The notes under the pieces were generated by a model. The model saw nothing but the letters and a program-made list of their open reading frames with translations, did no database searches and was not told the DNA's origin. From contig JAYQSL010000006.1 in NCBI GenBank assembly GCA_038146865.1, positions 310,001-374,000 of the forward strand: DNA of 64,000 bases. Direction: 5' to 3'. Shown here piece after piece: positions 1 to 8,730 of this stretch (position 1 is its first letter; each line of letters opens with the position of its first letter). Origin of the DNA: GCA-2709075 sp038146865 (GTDB lineage Bacteria; Pseudomonadota; Alphaproteobacteria; MPNO01; UBA2964). The position numbers and the translations under genes were made by a program.

Positions 1-585
1 GAGCTGTGCCGCCTGGGCCACCCTTTGGGAACGCATGCGATTATAAACTGATTCAGCCGTCGCTCGAGGCAAATCAGTCCGACCAATCCTAACGTCTACT
101 ACCTCTACGCCAAATTCCTTTGCTTCGGCCCGGATTTCTTTTGTAATGACCGCCATAATGTCATCACGTTTTGGGGAGAGCATGTCAGCAAGCAACACCT
201 GACCAACGGCCGCACGAACTTCCGAATTGAGACGACCTCCAAAAAGTTGCAAAAAGTTCGCCTGAGTCACAGCCTTTTTCTTAAATTCTAATGGATTGGT
301 GATGCGGTAACGCATGAAAGAATCTACGTTAACCCGTTTCTGATCTTTGAGAATAACCTCTTGGGGCTGAGGATCCAGCTCCAGAATTCTCTTGTCGTAA
401 TACTCCACACTTTGAAGCATCGGAACTTTAAAGTGAAGTCCTGGCTCAGTTTTAATCGCTACTGGACGACCAAACTGCAACACAAGCGCTGATCTTGTCA
501 CATGGACCGTATACATCCCATCAAGCGCGAGAAAACCTCCCACAATGACAAAAATCCCAACAATAATAAGTCCAATCTTATTCAT
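1..585 (-). CDS. hflC: Protease modulator HflC, C-terminus beyond window
   Basis: HflC is a membrane-anchored SPFH/Band-7 protein that forms the HflKC complex around the FtsH protease. The visible 195 codons start with an N-terminal membrane segment (about residues 4-22), followed by the Band-7 domain; the N-terminal RSALVLQFG stretch is typical of HflC. The gene runs off the left edge, so the C-terminus is missing. The ATG at 585 follows the hflK stop by one base, and its Shine-Dalgarno GGAGG lies inside the last Gly codons of hflK, so the two are translationally coupled. Confidence 0.95.
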   Translation of the reverse strand, partial: MNKIGLIIVGIFVIVGGFLALDGMYTVHVTRSALVLQFGRPVAIKTEPGLHFKVPMLQSVEYYDKRILELDPQPQEVILKDQKRVNVDSFMRYRITNPLEFKKKAVTQANFLQLFGGRLNSEVRAAVGQVLLADMLSPKRDDIMAVITKEIRAEAKEFGVEVVDVRIGRTDLPRATAESVYNRMRSQRVAQAAQL

Positions 586-586
586 T

Positions 587-1726
587 TTACTGTCCTCCAC
601 CCGGCTGGCCCGACTGAAGACGTTTTTGGACCTCCGGTAATGGGAGATAAGGGACCACGCCAGATCCACCTCCCTTCTCGCTATCAATAATGACCTTGTT
701 TGAGCCGCTCAAAACCTCTTGTATTCTCTCGATATAGAGCCTTCGCTTTGTAACGTCTGGATTACCCTTGTAAGCGTCGTAAACCTCTAGGAATTGTTTC
801 GCTTCACCCTCAGCTTCCTTGATACGTTGCTCTCGATACGCCCTGGCTTCCTGTACTGTCCGCTCTGCCTGACCTTTGGCTTTAGGCAAGATGTCATTGC
901 TGTACGCCTCCGCCTCATTTTGCTGGCGCTCACGATCCTGCTTAGCACGTTGCACGTCATTGAAAGCATCAATAACTGGTTGAGGAGGCTCCGCTTTCTG
1001 CATCTTCACCGATGCTATAAATATACCCGCCTTGTACTCATCCAGAATTTTCTGCAGCGACTCTCGGGTCCTATTTTCAACTTCACTTCGCCGAGCGGCT
1101 AATGCGTCTTCAAGATTTGTCTGACCGACTACCTCTCTCAAGGCACTCTCCGAAGCAAGCTTGGTAGTGCCTATCGGATCACGGGTATTGAATAGAAAGT
1201 CTATTGGATTTTTAATTCTCCACTGAACAACATAGTCGATATCTATGATGTTCTGATCTCCTGTTAACATTAAGCTTTCTTCCGGAACATCTCTGACCGT
1301 TGCGGCACGGCTTCCTGCTCCAGTACCCCTGAAACCAACCAAAATTTCATTAGTTTGTTCAACATTTGGGGTGTAGACCCTGCCAATGGGCGACGGAAAC
1401 CAAAAATGAAGTCCAGGCGCTGTCGTAGAGTCAGAAACTTTTGCGCCAAAAAGAAGTTCTACCCCCCGTTCCCCTGGTTGAACCCTGTATATGCCAGAAA
1501 AGAGCCAAACCCCAAGAAGGGCGATAACGATGAGAGCGATACCCTTCCCGGTTCCCAACCCTCCAGGCATCATATTCTTAAACTTCTCTCGGCTATTCTT
1601 GATTAATTCATCTAGGTCAGGCGGCGTTGGGCCTCTGCTTGAACCCCCACCCGAAGAGCCTCCAGAGCCGCTACCCCAGGGGCCGCCGCCTCCATTACCT
1701 TTTCCGCCATTTTGTTGCCAAGGCAT
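587..1726 (-). CDS. hflK: FtsH protease activity modulator HflK
   Basis: HflK partners HflC in the periplasm-facing complex that restrains FtsH proteolysis. The protein (about 379 aa) has a Gly/Pro-rich cytoplasmic N-terminus, one membrane helix (IALIVIALLGVWLF), then the SPFH/Band-7 domain starting at VQPGERGVELLFG and a charged Ala/Glu coiled-coil region (QNEAEAYSNDILPKAKGQAE). I choose ATG 1726 because GGAG at 1733-1736 lies six bases before it; ATG 1732 would touch that site and a longer start at 1771 has no ribosome binding site. Divergent from mrp, with a 170-bp shared promoter region. Confidence 0.95.
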   Translation of the reverse strand: MPWQQNGGKGNGGGGPWGSGSGGSSGGGSSRGPTPPDLDELIKNSREKFKNMMPGGLGTGKGIALIVIALLGVWLFSGIYRVQPGERGVELLFGAKVSDSTTAPGLHFWFPSPIGRVYTPNVEQTNEILVGFRGTGAGSRAATVRDVPEESLMLTGDQNIIDIDYVVQWRIKNPIDFLFNTRDPIGTTKLASESALREVVGQTNLEDALAARRSEVENRTRESLQKILDEYKAGIFIASVKMQKAEPPQPVIDAFNDVQRAKQDRERQQNEAEAYSNDILPKAKGQAERTVQEARAYREQRIKEAEGEAKQFLEVYDAYKGNPDVTKRRLYIERIQEVLSGSNKVIIDSEKGGGSGVVPYLPLPEVQKRLQSGQPGGGQ

Positions 1727-1898
1727 CGCCATCTCCGATTTATTAATACATCGCCCAGAGAAGCAAGGCACTTACTTAAATCCCCGCCATTGCTCCGAAC
1801 CTTTAGTGCTATATATGTTAGGTACTTTACGAACGCAATGAGTGAAACGCACCTTTCTGGGTGTCCCAGGCAGATGAACCATTAAAAGGCCGGCATAA

Positions 1899-3002
1899 AT
1901 GTCAGAAAAACTGGAAGATAGGATCATAGAAATTCTCAGGACAATTATCGTTCCCTCTCGGAACGGAGACCTCATATCGGAGGACATGGTTTCTGGGTTG
2001 ATCAATAAAAATGGAAATGTGGGATTTTCCATTGAGATCAATCCAACAGAAGCGAACGATATGGAACCCATTAGAAAAGCTGCAACAGATGCAGTCGCAG
2101 CTTTAGAAGGGGTGGTCTCGGTCACTGCGGTCCTAACGGCGGAGAAACCAAAAAAGGTGCCACCTTCGCAGCCAAATGCTTCTCGAGGAACGCCAAAGCC
2201 CAAATTATTAGAAAACGTTGGCGCCGTTATCGCAGTGGCGTCTGGTAAGGGCGGGGTTGGAAAATCGACAACTGCAGTGAATTTAGCGCTGGCCCTTGCG
2301 CAATCGGGGCTTAAGGTTGGATTAATGGATGCAGATATTTATGGCCCTTCTCTTCCGATGATGATGGGCATTGACGAAAAGCCTGACTCTATCGACGGAA
2401 AACGATTGTTACCGATTGAAAAATACGGGCTAAAATGCATGTCGATCGGCTTCATGGTTCCTCCGGACACACCAATGATCTGGCGGGGGCCGATGGTTAT
2501 GGGCGCACTGGAGCAGCTCATGGGTGATACCGATTGGGGTGAACTTGATATAATGGTTATCGATATGCCACCTGGAACAGGGGACGCTCAACTGACTATC
2601 GCACAGCGCGTCGCTCTTGCAGGCGCGATTATTGTGTCAACACCCCAAGACCTTGCGTTGCTGGACGCCGTCAAAGGGCTCAACATGTTTCAAAAAGTGG
2701 AAGTGCCAATTCTGGGAATCATAGAAAATATGAGTTATTTTTTATGCCCCAATTGTGGAGAAAGATCCGAGATCTTTACCCATGGTGGGGCTGAAAAAGC
2801 CGCTATTGAAATGGGAATTAATTTTCTGGGGGCGATCCCGCTTGAGATGGCGATCAGAGCGGGCGCCGACTCCGGCAAACCCCTCGTCGCGTCCGACCCA
2901 AAGAGCCCGCACGCATTGGTTTACCATTCGATCGCCGACATAGTGCAACGAAACGCGCTTGAAATTGCGAAGAAAACTGGTCCGCAAATAATTATCGAGT
3001 AA
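1899..3002 (+). CDS. mrp: Mrp/NBP35-family iron-sulfur carrier ATPase (ApbC)
   Basis: Scaffold or carrier ATPase that binds a 4Fe-4S cluster between subunits and delivers it to apoproteins in the cytoplasm. The 367-aa protein has an N-terminal MIP18/DUF59-like domain (about residues 5-85), a short linker, then a P-loop ATPase domain with the deviant Walker A SGKGGVGKST (near residue 115), the DADIYGPS switch region and the cluster-binding pair CPNC (near residues 283-286). Length and order match the bacterial Mrp family. Six bases separate it from the following metallo-hydrolase gene, so they are probably co-transcribed. Confidence 0.95.
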   Translation: MSEKLEDRIIEILRTIIVPSRNGDLISEDMVSGLINKNGNVGFSIEINPTEANDMEPIRKAATDAVAALEGVVSVTAVLTAEKPKKVPPSQPNASRGTPKPKLLENVGAVIAVASGKGGVGKSTTAVNLALALAQSGLKVGLMDADIYGPSLPMMMGIDEKPDSIDGKRLLPIEKYGLKCMSIGFMVPPDTPMIWRGPMVMGALEQLMGDTDWGELDIMVIDMPPGTGDAQLTIAQRVALAGAIIVSTPQDLALLDAVKGLNMFQKVEVPILGIIENMSYFLCPNCGERSEIFTHGGAEKAAIEMGINFLGAIPLEMAIRAGADSGKPLVASDPKSPHALVYHSIADIVQRNALEIAKKTGPQIIIE

Positions 3003-3007
3003 TACCA

Positions 3008-3904
3008 ATGAGTGCTTCAAAAATCCCATTTAGAAAACAAATGGAATTTGAATATGGAGAGGTTCAGCAAATTACCCCGATGATAAGGAGGGTAGTGGCC
3101 CGAAACCCCAGTAATTTCACGTTCCACGGCACAAATACTTACATAATTGGGCACGGAAATGTGGCCGTAATTGATCCGGGACCGTTGATAGAGGAACACC
3201 TGGGCGCCCTTATCTCTGCGCTGAAAGACGATACTGTAGAGCACATTTTGGTTACGCATACACACAACGACCATTCGCCGGGGGTGGTCCCACTAAAAGA
3301 AAAAATTGGAGGCCAAATTTGGGGTGCACACCCCAGGGAAATACCAAGTCAGCAACAAACATCGGAGTCGATTGATTGGAATTTCAGTCCCGATCATGTG
3401 CTGCGTGATGGAACCCAAATTGCCAGTGATGAATGGACCATCGAAACCATCGCGACCCCGGGCCACATGTCTAACCATATGTGTTTTGCTCTTAAGGAAG
3501 AAAATACTCTCTTTACTGGAGATCATATAATGGGGTGGAACACAACTATCGTGTCTCCCCCTGACGGCAGTATGAGGGACTACTTTCAAAGCCTGGACGT
3601 GTGCATATCAAGAGAAGAGGAAATTTATTGGCCAGCTCATGGCCCAGAAATCACAAACACAAAACGCTTCACTCGTGCCTATAAAAATCATCGAAGGATG
3701 CGCGAAGCAGAGATATCCAAATGCCTGGAAAAAGGGCTGGGTTCGGTTCAAGAAATTGTGGAGTCGTTGTACCACCATCTACCAAGCGAAATGCATGGGG
3801 CAGCCGGAAGATCAGTTCTCGCTCACTTGGAGCATATGGTAGAGACTGAACGAGCCAGACTTATATTCAATGGTGAAAAAGAAGGACGTTTCATCAAGAT
3901 CTAG
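3008..3904 (+). CDS. MBL-fold metallo-hydrolase (LACTB2-like)
   Basis: A 298-aa metallo-beta-lactamase-fold hydrolase with the full dinuclear metal motif HTHNDH (near residue 84), later GHMSNHMCF and GDHIMGW motifs, and a winged-helix-like C-terminal tail (residues about 230-290). This architecture resembles LACTB2-type proteins, some of which are endoribonucleases, while bacterial members are mostly uncharacterised. The substrate is not known. The gene directly follows mrp and ends 13 bp from the converging L,D-transpeptidase gene. Confidence 0.85.
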   Translation: MSASKIPFRKQMEFEYGEVQQITPMIRRVVARNPSNFTFHGTNTYIIGHGNVAVIDPGPLIEEHLGALISALKDDTVEHILVTHTHNDHSPGVVPLKEKIGGQIWGAHPREIPSQQQTSESIDWNFSPDHVLRDGTQIASDEWTIETIATPGHMSNHMCFALKEENTLFTGDHIMGWNTTIVSPPDGSMRDYFQSLDVCISREEEIYWPAHGPEITNTKRFTRAYKNHRRMREAEISKCLEKGLGSVQEIVESLYHHLPSEMHGAAGRSVLAHLEHMVETERARLIFNGEKEGRFIKI

Positions 3905-3917
3905 AACTTTTCACTGT

Positions 3918-4502
3918 TTAAGGATGTATTTCAATTGGAATACCCGGCTCAATAATTGACCAAAGCACCCGCATTTCCTGGTTCGTGACTGCAATACATC
4001 CTTGGGTCCAGTCAATGTAAGGATGACCAACATCTTTCTCTGATTTATTATTTGGCAATCCATGGATCATGATTTTACCCCCCGGATTAACACCCGATGC
4101 CTCAGCTCGGGCTTTATCAGTCTCATTTGGATAGGATATCCGGATCGCCCGATAAAATTGGCTATCACGGAGTTTTTTATCGAGAACATAAGAACCCTCT
4201 GGGGTTCTGGCATCACCCTCTTGTAATTTGTGACCTTTGGAATATCGCCCAAGTGCAATGTTAAAAATTTTCAGAACTTTTTCAGCACGCATGACAATAA
4301 GCTTTCTTTTTTCTTTCAACACAACAACGCGATCTGCTAATTCACGCAGCTGGTTCCCTGCCTTTTCGTGAACCTTTGCCTCCGCAATCGCATTGGTTTC
4401 GCCGCTGCAAAGAAAAATAAAGCAAAAGGCAAGCACCCCTCTAGCCAAAAATATCCCGATTTTTTCGGCCCACCCGTGATCATTTTCAGTGCTCTTAATC
4501 AT
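3918..4502 (-). CDS. L,D-transpeptidase (YkuD domain)
   Basis: Periplasmic transpeptidase that cross-links peptidoglycan through 3-3 bridges or attaches proteins to it, with a catalytic Cys. The protein has an N-terminal hydrophobic export segment (FLARGVLAFCFIFLCSG), then a YkuD domain near the C-terminus with the family motif HG at IMIHGLPN and the active-site TQGCIAVTN; the Cys of GCIAV is the nucleophile. The start is uncertain: ATG 4502 is used here, while TTG 4514 would add four residues, and neither has a good ribosome binding site. Followed upstream by folA and thyA on the same strand. Confidence 0.9.
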   Translation of the reverse strand: MIKSTENDHGWAEKIGIFLARGVLAFCFIFLCSGETNAIAEAKVHEKAGNQLRELADRVVVLKEKRKLIVMRAEKVLKIFNIALGRYSKGHKLQEGDARTPEGSYVLDKKLRDSQFYRAIRISYPNETDKARAEASGVNPGGKIMIHGLPNNKSEKDVGHPYIDWTQGCIAVTNQEMRVLWSIIEPGIPIEIHP

Positions 4503-4539
4503 TTCAGGAAACAAGGCCTGATTATGACAACATGCGCCA

Positions 4540-5049
4540 TTAATTAGCCTTTTCCAGCACTACGAAGCTATAATCGCAGCTGTCTTGTGGGCAGCCGGGG
4601 TGGAAATTTCTGGATATTTCCGACCAATCCTTACGTTCAAATTTCGGGAATTTAACGTCGCCATCTACTGTCATGTGAACTTCTGTTAGATACAATCGGT
4701 TGGCAAACGAGAGTGCTTCTCTGAACACGCGCTCTCCCCCTATGACCATAATTTCTCCATCCTGCAAAGATGATCGTTTAGAAGCAACAACCAGAGCTTG
4801 TTCAAAGTTTTGGGCAGTCTCATGGCCAGGTACGCGATAATCTTGATCACGGGTTAGAACGATGTGCGGCCGACCAGGGAGTGGTGCTCCAAGAGACTCG
4901 AAAGTCTTCCTACCCATAATCATCGGTTTGCCCATGGTTATGCGTTTGAAATTCTTCAAATCTTCAGAAAGTTGCCAAGGCAAAGAATTATCACGCCCGA
5001 TGACGTCATTCTCAGCGATAGCCACGATTAAGGAGACCTTCAAATTCAT
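4540..5049 (-). CDS. folA: Dihydrofolate reductase
   Basis: Reduces dihydrofolate to tetrahydrofolate with NADPH, regenerating the cofactor consumed by thymidylate synthase. The 169-aa protein shows the N-terminal IVAIAENDVIGRDNSLPW, the Asp/Glu-type catalytic region (LSEDLKNFKRIT), MGRKTFES and the MVIGGERVFREAL nucleotide-binding motif, all characteristic of chromosomal FolA. It lies nine bases downstream of thyA on the same strand, the common thyA-folA operon. Confidence 0.97.
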   Translation of the reverse strand: MNLKVSLIVAIAENDVIGRDNSLPWQLSEDLKNFKRITMGKPMIMGRKTFESLGAPLPGRPHIVLTRDQDYRVPGHETAQNFEQALVVASKRSSLQDGEIMVIGGERVFREALSFANRLYLTEVHMTVDGDVKFPKFERKDWSEISRNFHPGCPQDSCDYSFVVLEKAN

Positions 5050-5058
5050 AGCGAACCT

Positions 5059-5853
5059 TTAAACTGCTATCGGCGCAGAGATATGGGGATGGGATCGATA
5101 ATCACGCAGGATAAAATCCTCAAAACGGAATTCAAATATATCAGCGACTTTTTCATTGATTGACATCACTGGTAATTCAAAAGGTTCTCGCAAGAGCTGA
5201 ATACGCGCCTGTTCAATATGATTTAAGTATAAATGCGCATCACCCAAAGTGTGAATAAATTCGCCTGCTTTCAGGCCTGTCACTTGTGCTACCATAAGCG
5301 TAAACAAGGCATATGAAGCGATATTAAATGGGACGCCAAGGAAAATATCAGCGCTTCTCTGATATAGTTGGCAGGAGAGCCGCCCGTTGGCCACGTAAAA
5401 CTGAAAAAGGCAATGGCAAGGCGGAAGAGCCATTTTATCTAATTCGGCAACATTCCAGGCGCTAACGATATGTCTTCGAGAGTCGGGTGTGTTCTTTAGT
5501 CCTTTGATCAGTTCCTTAATTTGATCGAACTGTCGACCATCCGGACCGGGCCAGGACCGCCATTGTGCACCATAAACTGGCCCTAATTCACCTTGTGGAT
5601 CTGCCCAATCGTCCCAAATGCTCACGCCATTTTGGTTAAGATAGCCAATATTTGTATCACCTTTAAGGAACCAAAGAAGTTCATGTATTATCGAACGAAG
5701 ATGGAGCTTCTTGGTTGTGACCAATGGAAACCCCTGACTTAAGTCAAAACGCATCTGGTATCCAAAAATACTTTTTGTTCCAGTCCCAGTGCGATCGCCT
5801 TTCGCGACGCCATCCTCTAAAACACGATGCATCAAGTCCAGATATTGTTTCAC
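5059..5853 (-). CDS. thyA: Thymidylate synthase ThyA
   Basis: Methylates dUMP to dTMP using methylene-tetrahydrofolate. The protein shows DRTGTGT, the LRSIIHELLWFLKGDTN block, the catalytic Cys in ALPPCHCLFQFYV and the QRSADIFLGVPFNIASYA motif. I place the start at GTG 5853, which gives 264 aa beginning Met-Lys-Gln-Tyr exactly as in the E. coli enzyme; TTG 5856 would add only one residue. Transcribed with folA and divergent from the ssrA gene. Confidence 0.97.
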   Translation of the reverse strand: MKQYLDLMHRVLEDGVAKGDRTGTGTKSIFGYQMRFDLSQGFPLVTTKKLHLRSIIHELLWFLKGDTNIGYLNQNGVSIWDDWADPQGELGPVYGAQWRSWPGPDGRQFDQIKELIKGLKNTPDSRRHIVSAWNVAELDKMALPPCHCLFQFYVANGRLSCQLYQRSADIFLGVPFNIASYALFTLMVAQVTGLKAGEFIHTLGDAHLYLNHIEQARIQLLREPFELPVMSINEKVADIFEFRFEDFILRDYRSHPHISAPIAV

Positions 5854-5910
5854 CAAAATTTCCTAACTTTTTAATCTAGGCAGCTTGATCTTTAATTTAA
5901 GGCAGAATCA

Positions 5911-6213
5911 GGCCATATTAAAAGCGCCGGTTTGCCGGCTATGGCGATAAACGGCTTGTGGAATAAACGATGCGGACCCGGGGGCGGTACCCGGCGCCTC
6001 CACCAATTTCAAAATCTGCTGGGTTAGCAGACTTTTGGGGGCGAAATAGGATCGACGCGCGTGTAAAGACAAGTTTTTCGTTCGGCATGGTACCACCGTT
6101 ATCGGGCCGATATACAATTGCCAATGATAATGACTTGGCTCTCGCTGCCTAACTATAGGTAAGCGCGGTTCGGGGGGCACCGGGCAACAGAAGCCCCCCA
6201 CTTTAGGGTTTCC
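5911..6213 (+). ncRNA. ssrA: Circularly permuted tmRNA (ssrA)
   Basis: Two-piece tmRNA of the alphaproteobacterial kind, rescuing stalled ribosomes by trans-translation. The 3' (acceptor) half comes first: a T-arm CCGGG-GGCGGTA-CCCGG, acceptor strand CGCCTCC and encoded ACCA ending at 6005. A spacer at 6006-6036, removed during maturation, follows. The 5' half begins at 6037 with GGGGGCG, which pairs with CGCCTCC, then the conserved GGATCGACG. The tag reading frame at 6120-6152 encodes ANDNDLALAA and a TAA stop. A final GGGGGGC/GCCCCCC pseudoknot stem ends near 6200. Outer ends are estimates. Confidence 0.93.
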
Positions 6214-6274
6214 TAATAATATCGCTCTTTGCTCCCCCTTGCCCAAAACCCAATCATAGATTTAAAAAGGTTAT

Positions 6275-6766
6275 ATGAGCGAAGATCTATTGGACTATTC
6301 GAGACTTGTTGACCAAGCCATGCAATCGGTGATGCGCCAAGCACTAGAAGTGGCCGCGAAAGACGGCTTACCCGGTCAACACCACTTTTATCTGACTCTT
6401 GACACAACCCACCCCGAAGTAGAGATGAGTGATAGCTTGAGGGCTGAGTATCCTGAAGAAATTACTATCGTTTTAGAAAATCAGTTTTGGGACTTGGAAA
6501 TAAAAAAAGACCATTTTTCAGTGACGCTTAATTTTGGAAAAACACCTCATAATCTCTCGGTGCCATTTGATGCGATCACTGCCTTTGTTGACCCATCGGT
6601 AAAGTTTGGTCTCCAATTCGCGAATAAACTCGAAGAGAAAAAAACAAATACTCCAGAAGCCCCCTCATCAAATCAATTGCCAGACCACCCTCCCCCTGGG
6701 GGAGAAGAAAGCCCCGAAAACTCAGCGGAGGTCGTGGTCCTAGATAGTTTTAGAAATAAGGATTGA
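6275..6766 (+). CDS. sspB: ClpXP adaptor SspB, alpha type
   Basis: Adaptor that binds the ssrA degradation tag and tethers tagged proteins to ClpXP. The 163-aa protein has the SspB core (PGQHHFYLTLDT, then ITIVLENQFWDLEIKKDHFSV, VPFDAITAFVDPSVKFGLQF) followed by an acidic, Pro-rich linker and a short C-terminal tail (VVVLDSFRNKD) resembling the ClpX-binding XB peptide. AAAGG precedes the ATG. It lies about 60 bp downstream of ssrA on the same strand, placing tag donor and tag receptor side by side. Confidence 0.93.
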   Translation: MSEDLLDYSRLVDQAMQSVMRQALEVAAKDGLPGQHHFYLTLDTTHPEVEMSDSLRAEYPEEITIVLENQFWDLEIKKDHFSVTLNFGKTPHNLSVPFDAITAFVDPSVKFGLQFANKLEEKKTNTPEAPSSNQLPDHPPPGGEESPENSAEVVVLDSFRNKD

Positions 6767-6827
6767 ACGTTTATACGGTTATAGGCCCAAGGCTTACCTG
6801 TTAGACATCCATCAGAGATTGGAAAAC

Positions 6828-8450
6828 ATGATGTCATCTGAATTTTCGATAAATGAAATTTTCCCCTTAAAACCCGATGAAACAAACTATCGTAAATTAG
6901 ACACGGGAAATGTTGGGGTCGACACCTTCCGGGGGGAAGAGGTTTTGGTGATCGAAAACGAGGGACTTCGGAGCCTTTCCATGGAGGCCTTCCATGATAT
7001 CAATCACTTCCTTCGGCCAGCACATTTACAACAATTAGCGAGTATTCTTGAGGATCCCGAGGCTTCATCGAATGATCACTTTGTTGCTTGGGACTTACTC
7101 AAAAATGCGAATATAGCAGCCGGAGGGCAATTACCCATGTGTCAAGATACCGGCACATGTATAATTCTTGGGAAAAAAGGCCAACGTGTTTGGACCAGGG
7201 GTGACGATGTTGGACACCTCGCAGCGGGTGCCTCTGACGCTTACACCACCTATAATTTGCGGTATTCGCAGCTTGCCCCTATTTCCATGTATGAGGAAAA
7301 AAACACCGGGAACAACCTTCCAGCGCAAATAGATATTTATTCAACCCCAGGCGACACGTACAAGTTTACCTTTATTGCCAAGGGGGGTGGTTCAGCGAAT
7401 AAAAGCTTCTTATTTCAGCAAACGCCATCCATGCTTCATCCTGCTAGGCTGGTGGAGTTCTTGAGAGATCAGTTCATGCTCCTTGGAACAGCAGCCTGCC
7501 CACCCTATCACCTTGCAATAGTAATTGGTGGTACATCAGCAGAAATGAATTTGAAGACTGTCAAAATGGCCAGCATTCGCGAACTTGATGGTCTCCCCAC
7601 CCAAGGGGGCCCGAACGGGCACGCTTTCCGAGACCTTGAGATGGAAAGCGAGATTCTCAAACTCTCGAGAGAGATAGGCATTGGGGCACAATTTGGTGGG
7701 AAGTATTTTTGCCATGATGTCCGCGTTGTCCGATTACCCCGACACGGAGCGTCCCTCCCCATAGGAATCGGTGTTTCATGCTCTGCGGATCGACAAGCAA
7801 ATGCTAAAATTACAAGAGACGGAGTTTTCCTAGAAACCCTTGAAACGAATCCGGCCCAATATATGCCAGACATGGAAGAAGCTGAATTAGGCGGTGAAGT
7901 TGTTGCGCTTGATCTAAATCAGCCAATGGAAAAAATTCGTCAAATCCTAAGCAATTATCCGGTCAAAACGAGGTTATCATTGAGTGGTCCAATGATTGTC
8001 GCCAGGGATCTAGCCCACCTGAAAATATCAGAACGGCTAGATCAAGGAGAATCGATGCCAGCATACCTCCGTGATCATCCTGTTTATTACGCAGGACCGG
8101 CTAAAACCCCAGAGGGTTTACCTTCGGGTTCTTTTGGACCAACAACAGCAGGCCGTATGGACGCCTATGTCGACCGATTTCAAGCGAATGGGGGCAGTTT
8201 TGTTATGCTTGCAAAAGGCAATAGATCGAAACAAGTTACTGATGCCTGTGCCAAACATGGTGGTTTCTATCTGGGTTCTATTGGCGGACCCGCCGCGCGA
8301 CTTGCTCAGGATTGCATCCGAAAAGTGGAATGTATCGAATATGAGGAACTGGGTATGGAAGCGGTTTGGAAAATTGAAGTGGAAAATTTTCCCGCCTTTA
8401 TTATCGTTGATGATAAAGGAAATGACTTCTTCGCCAAAATTGGTAGGTAG
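6828..8450 (+). CDS. fumA: Class I (iron-sulfur) fumarate hydratase
   Basis: Interconverts fumarate and malate in the TCA cycle using an oxygen-sensitive 4Fe-4S cluster. The protein (about 540 aa) carries the N-terminal alpha domain with the cluster Cys in QLPMCQDTGTC, a second in LGTAACPPYHLA and a third in GVSCSAD, then the C-terminal beta domain (LSGPMIVARDLAH, GPTTAGRMD, GGFYLGSIGGPAA). Its length matches the fused FumA/FumB type. Start chosen at ATG 6828 (or 6831) behind GGAAAA; TTG 6819 is an alternative. Confidence 0.95.
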   Translation: MMSSEFSINEIFPLKPDETNYRKLDTGNVGVDTFRGEEVLVIENEGLRSLSMEAFHDINHFLRPAHLQQLASILEDPEASSNDHFVAWDLLKNANIAAGGQLPMCQDTGTCIILGKKGQRVWTRGDDVGHLAAGASDAYTTYNLRYSQLAPISMYEEKNTGNNLPAQIDIYSTPGDTYKFTFIAKGGGSANKSFLFQQTPSMLHPARLVEFLRDQFMLLGTAACPPYHLAIVIGGTSAEMNLKTVKMASIRELDGLPTQGGPNGHAFRDLEMESEILKLSREIGIGAQFGGKYFCHDVRVVRLPRHGASLPIGIGVSCSADRQANAKITRDGVFLETLETNPAQYMPDMEEAELGGEVVALDLNQPMEKIRQILSNYPVKTRLSLSGPMIVARDLAHLKISERLDQGESMPAYLRDHPVYYAGPAKTPEGLPSGSFGPTTAGRMDAYVDRFQANGGSFVMLAKGNRSKQVTDACAKHGGFYLGSIGGPAARLAQDCIRKVECIEYEELGMEAVWKIEVENFPAFIIVDDKGNDFFAKIGR

Positions 8451-8636
8451 AGCGCTCTATCGGATGAAGATCCAGGATCCGGATAATCTAATTTGATTTG
8501 GCCCCATTAGCGCAGATTTGTGCTCGTACAGACATCGCGGGATCCGCCAAAAACAAAAAGTTCACATTTTTTGGCTACTCTGTGCATGGAACTTGTCAAA
8601 AAATTTATGAGAGATGAGCGAAACAAATAACGTCAG

Positions 8637-8651
8637 TCTGGGTTACCCAGA
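8637..8651. promoter_or_regulatory. 15-bp perfect palindrome upstream of TRAP transporter
   Basis: TCTGGGT-T-ACCCAGA is a perfect odd palindrome about 80 bp upstream of the TRAP permease start. It is the most obvious symmetric element in the 280-bp gap between the fumarase and the transporter and could be an operator; no regulator gene lies next to it. It could also be chance. Confidence 0.3.
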
Positions 8652-8730
8652 TTGAAAGCGTTCTATTCAAAAGAGTTTTGGTCATATATCCTTTCAACAA
8701 ACATTCAAACAGTGGAGATATTCCCCAGCC

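Noticed and set aside
5908..6246. 112-codon frame on the minus strand across ssrA
   Set aside because: Lies over the structured permuted tmRNA and has no recognisable protein features.
8448..8459. 12-bp perfect palindrome TAGAGCGCTCTA at the fumarase stop codon
   Set aside because: Short, overlaps the stop, and no T-run follows, so neither a terminator nor a clear operator.
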